Assembly (NCBI GenBank): GCA_032622095.1
Contig: CP136063.1
Coordinates: 88,267,980-88,331,979 of the forward strand
Direction of reading: 5' to 3'
Length of the DNA stretch: 64,000 bases
DNA from: Siphonodentalium dalli
Taxonomy: Eukaryota; Mollusca; Scaphopoda; Gadilida; Siphonodentaliidae
Position 1 is the first letter of the stretch, and every line of letters begins with the position of its first letter. A program made the position numbers and the translations under genes. The notes below the pieces were generated by a model, which saw only the letters and a program-made list of their open reading frames with translations, was not told the DNA's origin and searched no databases. Positions 33,449 through 44,385 of this stretch are shown here, in pieces.

Positions 33449-36400
33449 ATGAATAGTGGCACAAAACGTAGAGGTCCATATCTCAAATGGGCAGCAGCCA
33501 CCAGTGGAGCAGTACTTGCAGAGTCAGCATACTCAGATCCCGATAAACAAAAGGTACCTGTACTTACAAACAGCTTGATTAAAGTGATGTGAAACACTCC
33601 GGTTGGGTGATCAAATATAAATTGAGAATAATCTTGCTCAAAGTAGTTATTTGTTACTAATATCAATCCAAATTGACGATACACATTGTCATTCTTATAT
33701 ATTAATTAAATGCAATGACTCTCGATGGCGAAATCATTTGTGTTAGATTATTGTCGATAGTTGCATCCCGAATCGAGATATAAATATTTACAATTGGGCG
33801 CAGTTCCGACGATGGAGTACGTGGTACCGGTATGGTTGATTTCTTTGAAATTTTGGCGAGGTTAGTAAAATGCTACATTCCCCATATTGGCATAGCGCCT
33901 GAGTACTGACTTCTAAATTTCACGCACCCGAACAACGTTATTTAGTTTGACACTAGTTTTGCATGCTACAATTAGATTTGCCACTAAGGAACTGTACGTG
34001 TACATTTAGATATTGTAGTCAACAAAATATATCATAATACGGAAATAAGTGAATTGCAATAGTTTACATCTGATAAAATGTATTGGGATACACATGATTA
34101 ATTGTTACAGCTCTTGTAAGGTACCTGGTTGCTACTGTCATTTGTCTATAAATTTTAGAGTGTTTATAAATTTAGAGATAATGACAACTACATGTAGTTC
34201 TAAAACAAACAAAAAACAAATTATTTTGCAAAAATGAAAGTATATATCTGTCAACCAATAACTTTTTCAAGTGAATGATCATGTTCCAATATGTTGATTA
34301 ATTTACTCTTTTTTTACAGACGTCATCTATTTATAAGAAGCGTAAGACTGAGGAGCCTGCTAACCAATGCACTGATAACATACCCCCAACAATGGCAGAT
34401 GACTTAGCACATGGCTGTGATACAGTAATCCATGAAGGAGAATTACTATACCAACAACAGCATGTTACAGATTGTGACCTTGATGACCTCTTCAGTGACA
34501 TCAAGTCGCATGTTATTAGTTCAACAGCAGACGACTTTGCTGAAGAATCAGTACCACTGACTGTACTCTGTGACCATATCAGTGAGACTTTATCCTATGA
34601 AACAGAAGACGATCCACTTCTAATATCAGATTCTAGTGAAACAGATCATAGTGAGAGACCAATATATAATGGGTCGAAAAGACTACTGGGTGTCACCATG
34701 CTTTTGCTGTGTTCTTTCATGATCCGTTTTCAGCTTTCTGATGAAGCTATGACAGCCATGTTGAGCCTATTAGAACTATTGTTACCAGAAGATTCCAAAC
34801 TGACCAGCTCTTTGTATGGTGTCAAGAAGTATTTACAGAACTTTGTTAGTCTCCCGACAATTCGTCACTACTGCTCATTCTGCTATACCCATGTTGATTC
34901 TAAGCAAACAACATGTTCAAATGAACTGTGTTCAAAAGATCTCACTCAATCTGGATGTAAAGACTACTTTGTTCAACATTCCTTGATCGCACAGCTCCGT
35001 GTTATGTTTTTAAGAAGAGACTTTACTGACAAGATTAGATCCAATCGATTCCATCATTATGAACAAAATCCAGATGGCACTCTCAAAGATGTTTATGATG
35101 GAACAAATTATAAGGAACTTTTTGATAGAGGTGTTCTTTCCGATAAAAATAGTTTGTCTTTCTCCATGAACACTGATGGTGTCCCTATCTTCAAAAGTTC
35201 TGGTGTGTCTATGTGGCCTGTGTATCTGATCATAAACGAACTCCCAATCAAGGACAGGAAATCAAGGGAGAACATATTGTTTTTCGGTATATGGATATCA
35301 GCAAACAAACCTATGATGTGGAGTTTCCTAAAACCACTTTATGATGAACTGACACAACTAGGGAAAGGGGTGACATTTTTGGACTACCAAAATTCTTTTT
35401 TCACGTGCAAAGCTTTCTTGATCTCATCGATATGTGACTTGCCAGCCAAATGTCTACTGACCAACAGCATGCAGTTCAATGGCTCATATAGTTGCTGGTA
35501 CTGTTTACAACGAGGTGAAACATATACAACAGAAAGAGGTGGACACACACATGTATTTCCATTCATGAAAGAGGATCCTGCTGGCCCTCCCAGAACTTAT
35601 GAAAACCTCCAGAGTGATGTGTCTGAGGCTGTGAAACAACTGAAGGAATGTGAATTCAAAAAAGTGAAACCGATAAGAGGGATAAAAGGGCCCAACTGGT
35701 TCATGTATTTAGAAAACTTTAATATTATTCATGGATTTGTGATTGACTACATGCATGGTGTTTGTCTTGGTGTGATGAGAACACTAATGACTCTGTGGTT
35801 TACAAAGGAATTCAAACATGAGCAATTTTCATGCTACCAGTTTGCCAAAGAAATAAATTCTGACTTAAAACATATCAAGCCCAATCTAGACATCACCCGA
35901 TTACCAAGGTCAGTGACTGATTTGTGCCATTGGAAAGCCTCAGAATACCGGAATTTCCTCCTCTACTGGGGTATACCAATTATGTGTGGCACACTCTCAA
36001 CAGATCATTATTTGCACTTCTGCATGTTTGTGAAGTCTATGCACATTCTTTTAAATGATTCTATCACTGAAATGGAATTGGATACAGCAAAATTGTGTAT
36101 TTTAGAATTTGTGTCCAATTTTGATAAATTATATTCTTTGAAAAACTTGACGATGAATATGCATCAACTTTTACATATCACAGAAAATGTCAGATCAAAC
36201 GGACCACTGTTCAGCAACAACTTGTTTGTATTCGAGGATTTAAATGGATTCATAAAGAAGAATATACATGGGACTCAATATGTGGACAAACAAGTGATAA
36301 AAACTGTTAGCATCATTCAAGCAGTTCCTGTTCTGAAGGAGAAGTACTTAATTCAAAATTCTGAAGAAGAATTATTATTCTATCTTTCCATGATGAAAAA

Positions 36401-36899
36401 GACGCATAATAACTGGACAAAAATTAATGAAACTTTTTCAGTGATAGGAAAAATATCGAACTCAACTCTGACCGAAGACGAACAAACATCTGTTAAACTT
36501 GGTGCCGGAAATCCATTCATAGCCTCCATTTCAAGGTTCAAGAGAGTATTTCTGAGGTCTAGAAACTGTTTGCTCTTCTCAACTTCTTACTCCAGGATGT
36601 ATCATAGGGATCAAAGTGTAATTAAATTTGAATCAGATGGTGGCATGAAGTTTGGAACAATTTATTCCTTCATATGTTTTGAGTATTCTGGTGATTTTAT
36701 AGCTGGAGCTCTTATACATCCCTTACAATTACAAGGTGAATACAACCCTCAGAACAAAATCCACAAGGTATTTCCAGATGTTCTCAAGACATGTTTTGTT
36801 AATTTTGAAGAAATTGTATCTTTGTGCATGTGTGTGCATAGCCATCAAAATGAAAGATATTATATTTGTGAGTTTCCAAACAGAGTAGATTCAGACTAG
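33449..36899 (+). CDS. Tnp2-like (EnSpm/CACTA superfamily) DDE transposase
   Basis: Two coding exons, 33449-33553 (MNSGTKRRGP..) and 34320-36899, join in phase to give 894 aa. The donor AAG|GTACCT and acceptor TTTACAG fit. Downstream ATGs (34392) would shorten it by 59 residues. Seen in the full protein: a basic N-terminus; a four-Cys cluster at about 220-239 (HYCSFC..TCSNELC); SMNTDGVPIFKSS..MWPVYL at about 318-340 with the likely first catalytic Asp at 321; CDLPAKCL at about 407; SCWYCL at about 426-431; IDYMHGVCLGVMR at about 510-522; and FEDLNGFIKKNIHGTQY near 673. These blocks are diagnostic of the Tnp2 transposase family, which cuts and pastes CACTA elements. No internal stop or frameshift was seen, so it may be intact. 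The intron carries a dispersed TTAA repeat. A possible AATAAA lies at 37490. Confidence 0.9.
33579..33945 (-). repeat. Family R element inside the transposase intron
   Basis: The sequence starting TTAAAGTGATGTGAAACACTC and running to CGCACCCGAACAA is the reverse complement of 58360-58737 and 60419-60798. All three copies share GTAGTTATT, GCAACTAT and the CGATGTTTTC-region text with moderate divergence. No coding potential. Confidence 0.7.
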
Positions 36900-36904
36900 T
36901 GGTT

Positions 36905-37235
36905 TAAAATGATGGTTTCAAATGTGCAGCTTACATGTACCGGTACCAGTATATAGGTATCAAATTTATACATTATACATGATGGTTTCAAATGTGCAGC
37001 TTACATATGTACCAGTATATACAGTAATGCCCAAATTTTGATCACTTAACCACAGCAGAATTATGGGTAATTCAGGATTTAGTCGGAAATATGGCTTGTT
37101 GCCATTCATCGGAAAGCTCTCGGCAATAACCAATAAGCCATATTTCCGACTAAATCCTGAAAAATTACCCATAATTCTGCTGTGGTTAAGGGGTCAATTA
37201 CTTTGGGCATTACTGTAGGTATCAAATTTATACCT
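36905..37235. repeat. Short tandem duplication with family K MITE copy 4
   Basis: GATGGTTTCAAATGTGCAGC is repeated 70 bp apart (36910, 36980), and 'aggtatcaaatttat' recurs after the MITE. The MITE at 37020-37217 is flanked by TA and has CAGTAATGCCC / GGGCATTACTG ends, with a shortened loop. Confidence 0.7.
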
Positions 37236-37825
37236 TCTACCTACAGCTAAAACATACAATGATACAAGCTCAGAAGCAATTGTTAAAAATGCTTTTTCTC
37301 TTCCCAACTGCACTCTAAAAGAGTTTCATAACAAAAATTGCCAGTGTTCAAGGGGGTATACTGTACATAAATCCGGCCATTTAGTGTACAGTACCCTAAA
37401 GAGCATGTTTTAATTACTATTACAGGTACCAGATCAATCAAGATAAATGTCTTGTGTTGCACATATTTCACTTAAAGGTGCTTTCCAATAATAAATTAAA
37501 TTTTTAAATGCATCGAAAAATAACCACATTTTCTGTCCAAGTTATATTACCGGTATAAAATCTGTAATTTTTTCCGCTAAAACAATTTCAAACTTACAGG
37601 GCTTGATTATTTTAAGACTTTTTGTTGTGGGTGGGATATGATGTCTCAAATGTTGGTACTGTAAATGGATTTTTTTTGTTATTTGTTTTTATTGAATGTA
37701 ATATGTTGTATATACCGGTATATGGTTATGCTATTAAATTATCCCTAAACCAACAAAACAGGTTGGGGGAGCCTATTCACAAACAAACCTTCTTGTATGT
37801 CCAATAATCATGGCGGGCCTTATAA

Positions 37826-38020
37826 CTCACGGCCATACTGGATTCATCCAGCCCTGTTCCATGGTTTTAGTGCTATAGGTCAAAGTTCTGGAGTAGCATT
37901 TCCATATATGGAGCTTTTGAATATTCATGACTTCCATATATGGAAATGCTACTTCAGAACTTTGATGTGTATCACTAAAACCACGGAACGGGACTGGATG
38001 GATCCAATATGGTCACGACT
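37826..38020. mobile_element. Family N foldback element copy 1
   Basis: The left arm GGTTTTAGTGCTATAGGTCA..GGAGTAGCATTTCCATATAT is mirrored on the right (CCATATATGGAAATGCTACT..ATCACTAAAACCACGG). A related copy is at 62668-62880. It lies within the transposon's 3' flank, downstream of the transposase. Confidence 0.7.
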
Positions 38021-38399
38021 CAGTGACATTGCGTATTGGACAGATATCTTTTGATGCAAATATTTCACTTAAAAGATAGATTTCCAATAAAAAAAAGTAT
38101 TTTTTTTAAATGTAACTTAAACAGCCACATTTTCTGTCCTTGTTGGAGAAAAATATGTTCATGTGAGTGATGTGATACAAACTCATCCTAACTGGTCTGT
38201 CTCACTCAAAAATTAATATTTTATATAAAAAAAATAATTGGTCTCAGCATGAAGAGTTCATCAAACTGCTTTTTTTGATATGTATAATGCACATATTAGT
38301 CAATATTTGTGACAGCAATGGATTTTTTCTCACTTTTTCCGTGAATTCCATGAACCTGACTTAGTTTATTTCAAGCAGAGATTCTTTTGAAATTAAACT

Positions 38400-38745
38400 A
38401 AGTTCTCTGTAAGCACTAAGAGTGCCTTACTAGTGATTGAGAAAATCCCATAAACATTAACTGACTGCAGATATTTGGAAGATAAATGCTTAGTGCTTCC
38501 TATTACTCCAGTCTCATGGTTTAAAACATCATGCAGCATTAACAATCAGATGGTTGGAGTACTAAGAAGCACTAAGAATCACTAAGAATCACTAAGGAGA
38601 AAAACCCTTAGTGCTCAAGCACTAGCATTAGTGATATTCTTAGTGCTTACACCCCACAAACATTAAGGAAATGTGGAAATTAATGATTCTTAGTGCTCAA
38701 GCACTAAGCAAGCACTAAGGAATCACTTATTTAGTGATTTCTTTC
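38400..38745. repeat. Right subterminal palindrome array of the EnSpm-like element
   Basis: CACTAAG and CTTAGTGC recur about 20 times, for example GTACTAAGAAGCACTAAGAA and CTTAGTGCTCAAGCACTA. The array runs to within about 15 bp of the terminal TTTCGGTAAGGG. Confidence 0.8.
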
Positions 38746-38753
38746 GGTAAGGG

Positions 38754-38875
38754 TTATTGTGCTTAAGCGCAATTCATTTGCGCTTAAGTGCAAATCATTT
38801 GCGCTTAAGCACAAATCCAATATTTGCACTTAAGCGCAATTCATTTGCGCTTAAGCGCAAATAGAAGTTGAGGCT
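38754..38875. repeat. Element B palindrome cluster 1
   Basis: Six consecutive copies of the palindrome TTTGCGCTTAAGCGCAAA (with single changes) in about 110 bp. They begin immediately after the EnSpm-like element ends. Confidence 0.8.
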
Positions 38876-38984
38876 ATCAACACCAAAAGATTTTTATAAA
38901 GGGCAGGTCCAAATTATCATTTTCATCAGGAATCCATTTTCCCCACCTTTTTTCATTTTGAACTCATTGTGACAGCTAGATGTA

Positions 38985-40600
38985 AAATGTGAATTTCATT
39001 TCTAATTCTAAATAATTATGGATCCCACTCAAATTGATAAAATTTTGACCACAATGAGTTGGATTGTCAGGAATTGCAAATGGTTTTTAATTTATGATGG
39101 AGGAAACAGGACTGATGAGTCAGCAAATGAAAGAGATTGTTTGGAAGGGATTAAACATCGTCATTGAGATAGTCTCGATAAGATTATATATAAGTTGAAT
39201 GCTTCATTCCAAATATTTGAGACATTTTTTTCAAATGAAGCTGAAACAAGACTTGAATCAAGAACAGAAGTTAGTTTTTGAGCCGGATCCATTAATAATA
39301 TCGTATCATACATCTCTGCTATACAATTGAATAAATTTTCATGGGTTTCAAAGCTGTCAATCTCTGTGTATGTAAGGATTTATTTGCGCTTAAGCGCATA
39401 TAATTTATTTGCGCTTAAGCGCAAATACTAGGTATGAAATAAGTATTTGCGCTTAAGCGCAAATAGGTTATTTGTGCTTAAGCGCAAATAATAGCCTTAC
39501 ATACACAGGTCAATCTTTATTAGACCAATCGGTTTTCCTGGCACAGTGCTCACTGATGTAAGAGATGCACTCTAAATTTCTTCTTTCTGGATATACAATG
39601 TGAATTTTCGCATTTCAAATTCTAAATAAATATGGATCCGGCTCAAATTGATCAAATTCTGACCACAATGAGTAGGATTGTCAGGAATTGAGAACAGCTA
39701 GCTTTTTAATTTATGATGGAGGAAACAAGACTGTTTCATCAGCAAATGAAAGAGACTCATTAAAGTCTGAATTGGACCAGTGTATTCTCAATTTGGAGAG
39801 GATTTATAACCTTCATTGAGACAGTCTCGATACTAGTAAGATGAGTTGAATGCTTCATTACAACAATTTTAAGATATTATTTTCAAATGAAGCTGAATCA
39901 AGACTTGAATCAAGAATGGAAATTAGTTTTTTAATGGAATAAATCCCAGAGAAAGAGGATAGTATAAATTAATTTAAATCCTTTTACTAGTTTTAGGACA
40001 GAAAAGTTATATTTCACACACCGGATACCGCTTATTTAAGTTCTTAGATTGTCGTAAAAAATGCTAGAACATTTATCGTTGATGCTTCCTTATCAGCACA
40101 AAATTTTGGAAAGATATTGTGTAATTTGTGACACATATCAAGTTTGTGATATTTAGCGGTCAGTAACAGATAATTGATTGTTCCTAATAGAACAATGGTA
40201 TCTTTTTGATTGATACAAAGTATCAACCACCTCAGATTGAGATAAGTAACATTTTTCCACAAATTACTAGTAGGCCTACACATATATCCTGATAAAGCTG
40301 CATAATTAAATTTATGTTTAAAAATATATTAATAATATCATATCATACATCTCTGCTATACAATTGAATAAATTTTCATGCTTTCCAAAGCTGTCAATCT
40401 CTGTGTAAGTAATGTGTTTATTTGCGTTCAAGCGCAAATAACTTATTTGCGCTAAAGCGCAAATACTAGGTATTTGCGCTTTTAAACGCAAATATAAATG
40501 AATAAGTATTTGTGCTTAAGCGCAAATAAAGCCATACATACACAGGTCTGGGTGACCACCGATAAATCTATAATAGACTGATTGGTCTTCCTGGCACAGT
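38985..40600. repeat. Tandem duplication with GCGCTTAAGCGC clusters in each copy
   Basis: Copy 1 (about 38985-39590) and copy 2 (about 39600-40600) share GACCACAATGAGTTGGATTG, TTTAATTTATGATGGAGGAA, ACATCTCTGCTATACAATTG and AAGCTGTCAATCTCTGTGTA. Each ends with four or five palindromes of the TTTGCGCTTAAGCGCAAA type (39380-39490, 40430-40530). These are framed by inverted CTGTGTATGTAAGG / CCTTACATACACAG. Copy 2 has extra sequence. Confidence 0.75.
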
Positions 40601-41339
40601 ACTCACTGGTGTAAGATACTAGTACATAAATCTAAATTTCTTGAATATTGAATTTTTGTTTGTTTAATTCTCAGTAAATAATTATTCCCTGTCTTTCAAA
40701 AGAAATCAGAACTAATTTGTTTGAAAGATAATTTTAGAACATTATAGAGTGACTCTCCTTATCTCAGATGCATGCTGGCAGTGAAAACCGATTGGTCTAT
40801 TTTTTCTAATAAAGATCAATCAGTGTTCGCCCAGACCTGACACAAGTTTCATTGCACATACATAGGCCATTTTGTTTTTATTTTGGCCTTTTTCGGCACC
40901 CACCACCCCAGTTTTATACTAAATTTTATAAGTTAAATTTCTGCAGGTTTTCAGGTACCCTCCCCTTTATTTTTTTAACTCATTATTTTTAGGCTTTGAG
41001 GTGTTCTTTTTCGAAGAACTTTTGATAATACCTGCATACAGCACAGCATTTCAATATAACACAGTTGTTCATTTCCATTTATTTTTTCTTAGAGAAGATA
41101 TTTACATAAATAATTTTGAGCTAAATATATATGTTCAGGGTTAGCTGAAAAATTGATTCACAGTAGTGACACAGTTTTATACTGATATCCCTTATAAAGG
41201 TCAAATATGAGATGATTTGGCACCCATAAATAAAAAAAATGTTGCAGACAGGCACAATGGTGCTCACACCGATCTCCTGTGAAGAGATAATTTCATAGTA
41301 TTTTATGAGTATTGATATTTTGTGTAACCTTTTTATTAG
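40601..41339. other. Unassigned AT-rich stretch
   Basis: No gene or shared repeat is recognised. It lies between the B-type palindrome clusters and a family I relative. Confidence 0.3.
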
Positions 41340-41665
41340 CTATAGTCATCACTCCTCGACCGTCGTCCGTCCATCCATTCGTTCGTCTGTCAATCCGTCA
41401 ACAATTATTTGAACATCTTCTCCTCTGGAACCGTAAGACCGAATTGGTTCATATTTGGTGTGGATGTTCCCTAGGTGACTCTCATTCAGATTTGTTCAAA
41501 TGAGGTCACTGGGTCAAATAGTTGTGAAAGCAGGGCCACAACTCTATTCCTTCATCTGATCGACACCAAATTTGGTTTTTGAATTTTTGACACCTATATA
41601 CAGATCAAGTTCAAATATGGGTTTGATCCGATATATTTTAACAGAGTTATGGCCCTTTATAATTC
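41340..41665. repeat. Family I related tandem repeat
   Basis: It carries CCGTCGTCCGTCCATCCATT and GTCAACAATTATTTGAACAT. It then has two units with TTCAAATATGGGTTTGATCC-type text and ends with GAGTTATGGCCCTTT. Confidence 0.55.
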
Positions 41666-41760
41666 ACACCTCTTTGCTATGCACTATGAATTTTTAAGAG
41701 AACATGACAACGCTGAAGGCTGTATTATTGAAGAAGCCAATTTATCACCTGTGGACACCT

Positions 41761-42747
41761 GATACTCTGGGTCCGTGACTACCCGCCCCCGAGACAACCC
41801 GCCCCCTTTCACTCTGAGACAACCCGCCCCCGGACAACCCGCCCCCAAAAATCAATTAGCGGTAATCAGTGGCTAATTAGGAGGTGTGAGGGGATTATGA
41901 GATGTTTGTTTAACGAAACTGGGTTGTTTTTTATAGATTTTTATTTGATTTAACAACATGGACAACAATAAATACACATGTAATATAATATAACTTATGA
42001 ACACAAAAATGCATCAACGATAATATGTTTATTTATTACGAAGTTTAATGAACGAAATTTAAAAACGGAATGAATGAATATGAACGAAGATTAAAAACTA
42101 AATTTGTCTGCACTGTGCCGGTCTCTTCTCCGTTCCGTAGACGTTTGAGCACTTCTTCAGAAAGCTGGCTGTTGTTAACCTCGGTGGATCGGACATGTAA
42201 TCATCCCAGAACTCCCTAATCTTCCTGGCCTGGATAGTGTACTAAAGTGAGTGGTTTGGGTGGCTGGCCCCGGTATTGTCGAAAGGGCCGAAAGAAATCC
42301 CAATGAAGATGTCCCACACTCAAGAGTTAATATACCCAGTTCCGTCGACATCGTTCAAAGGCTGTTTGTATACTCACCTCCAGTTAACATCAGTGAGATG
42401 AATCCCGATCACTAAGTTTTGTGATAACACACTGTGATAATGAACCATTTGCAATTTTGCATCAAATGTTTGTTTTGAAAGCACCCCTTTTAATTAGTCT
42501 TCACTTACCTTAAGTGCCGTTCAGTTGTCAAAACATTGTGTCATTCTTTATCCCAGTCCACGTATTGACATAATTAATGAATAAACACATGTTTTGTTGA
42601 TCAAAATCTTTAATATATCATCAAAGAACATAATCACTATTAACAATTTCGGGACAACCCGCCCTCATTTATCGGGACAACCCGCCCCCAAAATAGCATA
42701 GGGGCGGGTTGTCTCGGGGGCGGGTAGTCCCGTTCCCGATACTCTGG
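41761..42747. mobile_element. DNA transposon with about 35-bp GC-rich inverted repeats
   Basis: The ends GACTACCCGCCCCCGAGACA..ACCCGCCCC (from 41777) and its exact complement (42694-42729) form a perfect inverted repeat of about 29 bp that extends imperfectly outward. GATACTCTGG flanks both sides (41761-41770, 42738-42747), giving an 8-10 bp target duplication and an element of about 969 bp. hAT or Mutator-like origin is possible. The interior holds a decayed minus-strand frame (see 42098-42450), so it may be a deletion derivative of a coding element. Confidence 0.8.
42098..42450 (-). pseudogene. Decayed reading frame inside the GC-TIR element
   Basis: One minus-strand frame reads protein-like sequence for about 110 residues, broken only by TGA, TGA and TAG. 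It runs LVIGIHLTDVNWR, stop, VYKQPLNDVDGTGYINS, stop, VWDIFIGISFGPFDNTGASH, stop, then YTIQARKIREFWDDYMSD and FLKKCSNVYGTEK, with a TAG at 42098-42100. The composition (W, F, D, G motifs) looks like real protein rather than chance. I do not recognise the family. It could be a remnant of the element's transposase or a captured host exon; a GTGAGT and a CTTTAG near the stops could also be splice sites. Confidence 0.5.
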
Positions 42748-42858
42748 CTAAAGACTGCTTGCTTGCAGACCAGTTTACCATCTGTCATTACATGACATAA
42801 CATTAGTTAAACACCTATTCTACAAGAATAAATAGGAATAGTCCATTGTTCATTTCTT

Positions 42859-43310
42859 CAAGCCTGGACATAGTGTGTCTGACATTTGTAGAATGAGGTC
42901 CCCAGATGGTGAATTTAGTGTTGCTACCCCGTACAGCAGGCTAGCATCACAAAATACACCCTCCAAGGACCTAATTCTGCTTAGGCCTCATCTTCTGGGA
43001 AGTATTCTAAGTATTAAATTGAAATGTTGTTTTAGTTACTTTTTTACTTTTTCCCACCTGTTCAGTTTCAATGTCCCCCAAATTTGCAGAAGATAAAATG
43101 CATAATTGAGGTGTTCAATGGGTGTGCATCACCAACTTCAACTGTAGAACTTTAATCTGTTCCTAGGTTTCTATTGGCCATTGAGGCCTAATTCAATGGC
43201 CTAATCAGACTGAGAATGAATTCAGTGATGCTAGCCCGCCTTGCCGAATAGTGTCATTAAATTCACCTTTTGGGGACCTTATTCTGCAAATGTCAGACAC
43301 ACTAAATTCA
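42859..43310. repeat. Family H element H4
   Basis: It starts CAAGCCTGGACATAGTGTGTC. The first hairpin is at 42892-42980. The spacer has the GAGGTGTTCAATGGGTGTGC motif. The second hairpin (about 43215-43290) is diverged, and the end is GCAAATGTCAGACACACTAA. A poly-T tract follows at 43331-43349. Confidence 0.7.
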
Positions 43311-43359
43311 TAACTCTTTAAAAAAAAACATTTTTTTTTTTTTTTTTTAGATTGAACAC

Positions 43360-44190
43360 CTTTCTCAATTTAACCACAAATAGGGGCAGAGCCATGAAAA
43401 TAATTCTTTCCCTTAATAGTTATTATTAAAACATCGTCTCAAGAACCATTTGGCATATTTAGCATATATTTGGTATGGAGAGTCCTTGGGTCACTGGTAT
43501 TCATATTTGTTAAAATGGTGTCACCAGGTCAAATAGGGGTGCGACCCTATTTTAATTCTTAAAATGGCTCCTCCTCGAGACCCACCTGGCCTATTTAGCT
43601 TATATGTAGAATGGAGGGTCTTTTTGTTACTTGGGACTGGGTTACTGATTTTTTTAAATGGGTTCTACCAGTCAAGAAATGACATTTGGTGTATATGGCC
43701 TATGGAGAGTTGGGATCAATATTTGTTTGATCGCGGTCCACCATTAAAAAAGGGGGTGCATGTCAGGTTGGAACTTTGCAACAGTTACGATAGCTTGAGG
43801 TATCAGTTGTACAATTCCAACATGTGCAAAGGAATTTTACGAACTTGAGAGTGTGTTTGCTTCATTGGGAGTGTGTTCACTTCAGTTAGGAGGGAGCAGA
43901 CTATGTAGGGTGGGGGTGATCAGGGCCATGCAGTTGAAAATTTAAAAGTGCTTAATGGAGACCCACTAGCTATGTCCCTCTTTAGGACTACTTGTTTTAA
44001 AATGATTTTGACAAGTACTATTTCTTGTGGTCTTCCTAGTCCCAGTCTTCTCAGTCTTTACAGTCTGATGATCGTCTCCACAGTCATTGACTGTCTTGTT
44101 TGGCAAAGCATCAGTGGAGATCCTCCCCTTATGATCACATGATTACAAGGCTTGAGCCATTGATATGAGGGGGGTTTATCTGAAAAGGAA
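43360..44190. other. Degenerate repeat-like stretch
   Basis: Two imperfect units share 'ggcatatttagcatatattt' / 'ggcctatttagcttatatgt' and TATGGAGAGT. The plus frame 43564-43848 over them has no domain and is considered chance. Confidence 0.35.
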
Positions 44191-44194
44191 CATT

Positions 44195-44385
44195 TATTTG
44201 CGCTTAAGCGCAAATGATTTGCGCTTAAGCTCAAATAGTTTCCATCTAAGACTTCTGTTATTTATTTGCGCTTAAGTGCAAATGAATTGCACTTAAGCAC
44301 AAATGAATTGCGCTAAATAACTGGAATTATTTGCGCTTAAGTGCAAATCAGTAATAAATGTGAAAAAGGCCTCCCATACATGGAG
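44195..44385. repeat. Element B palindrome cluster and right terminus
   Basis: Five copies of TTTGCGCTTAAGCGCAAA-type sequence are followed by CAGTAATAAATGTGAAAAAG and GCCTCCCATACATGG. The last part is inverted relative to 29140-29177. If paired with that end, element B would span about 29147-44385 with the EnSpm-like element nested at its left end. Confidence 0.6.

Larger units (their letters stand above)
29178..38753 (+). mobile_element. Autonomous EnSpm/CACTA-like DNA transposon (9.58 kb) with two genes
   Basis: The ends CCCTTACCGAAA (29178) and TTTCGGTAAGGG (to 38753) are inverted repeats, with TT on both sides (29176-29177, 38754-38755) as a possible short target duplication. Both ends carry dense subterminal repeats of CTTAGTGC and CACTAAG, often as palindromes. 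Inside are a Tnp2-like transposase (plus strand) and a BEN-domain gene (minus strand), transcribed away from a shared region around 32000-33400. Subterminal repeat arrays and a large Tnp2-type transposase are family hallmarks of EnSpm/CACTA. The terminal bases do not read CACTA, so placement in a neighbouring superfamily remains possible. Later insertions include a family K MITE (37020-37217), a TTAA element in the transposase intron (33579-33945) and other fragments between the genes. Confidence 0.8.

Noticed and set aside
29178-38753. Classification as Chapaev, Transib or Kolobok instead of EnSpm/CACTA
   Set aside because: The transposase motif set (NTDG, CDLPA, IDYMHGV.LG, FED.NGF) fits Tnp2. 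The short TT duplication and CCC-type terminus leave some doubt, so the call is kept as EnSpm-like.
38754-40540. Palindromic repeats with spacers, considered as a CRISPR array
   Set aside because: The sequence is animal nuclear DNA, spacers are not of uniform length, no cas gene is present, and the repeats match transposon subterminal arrays.
43564-43848. 94-codon plus-strand frame (MAPPRDPPGLFS..)
   Set aside because: It lies on degenerate repeated units, has no domain and no splice or promoter context.
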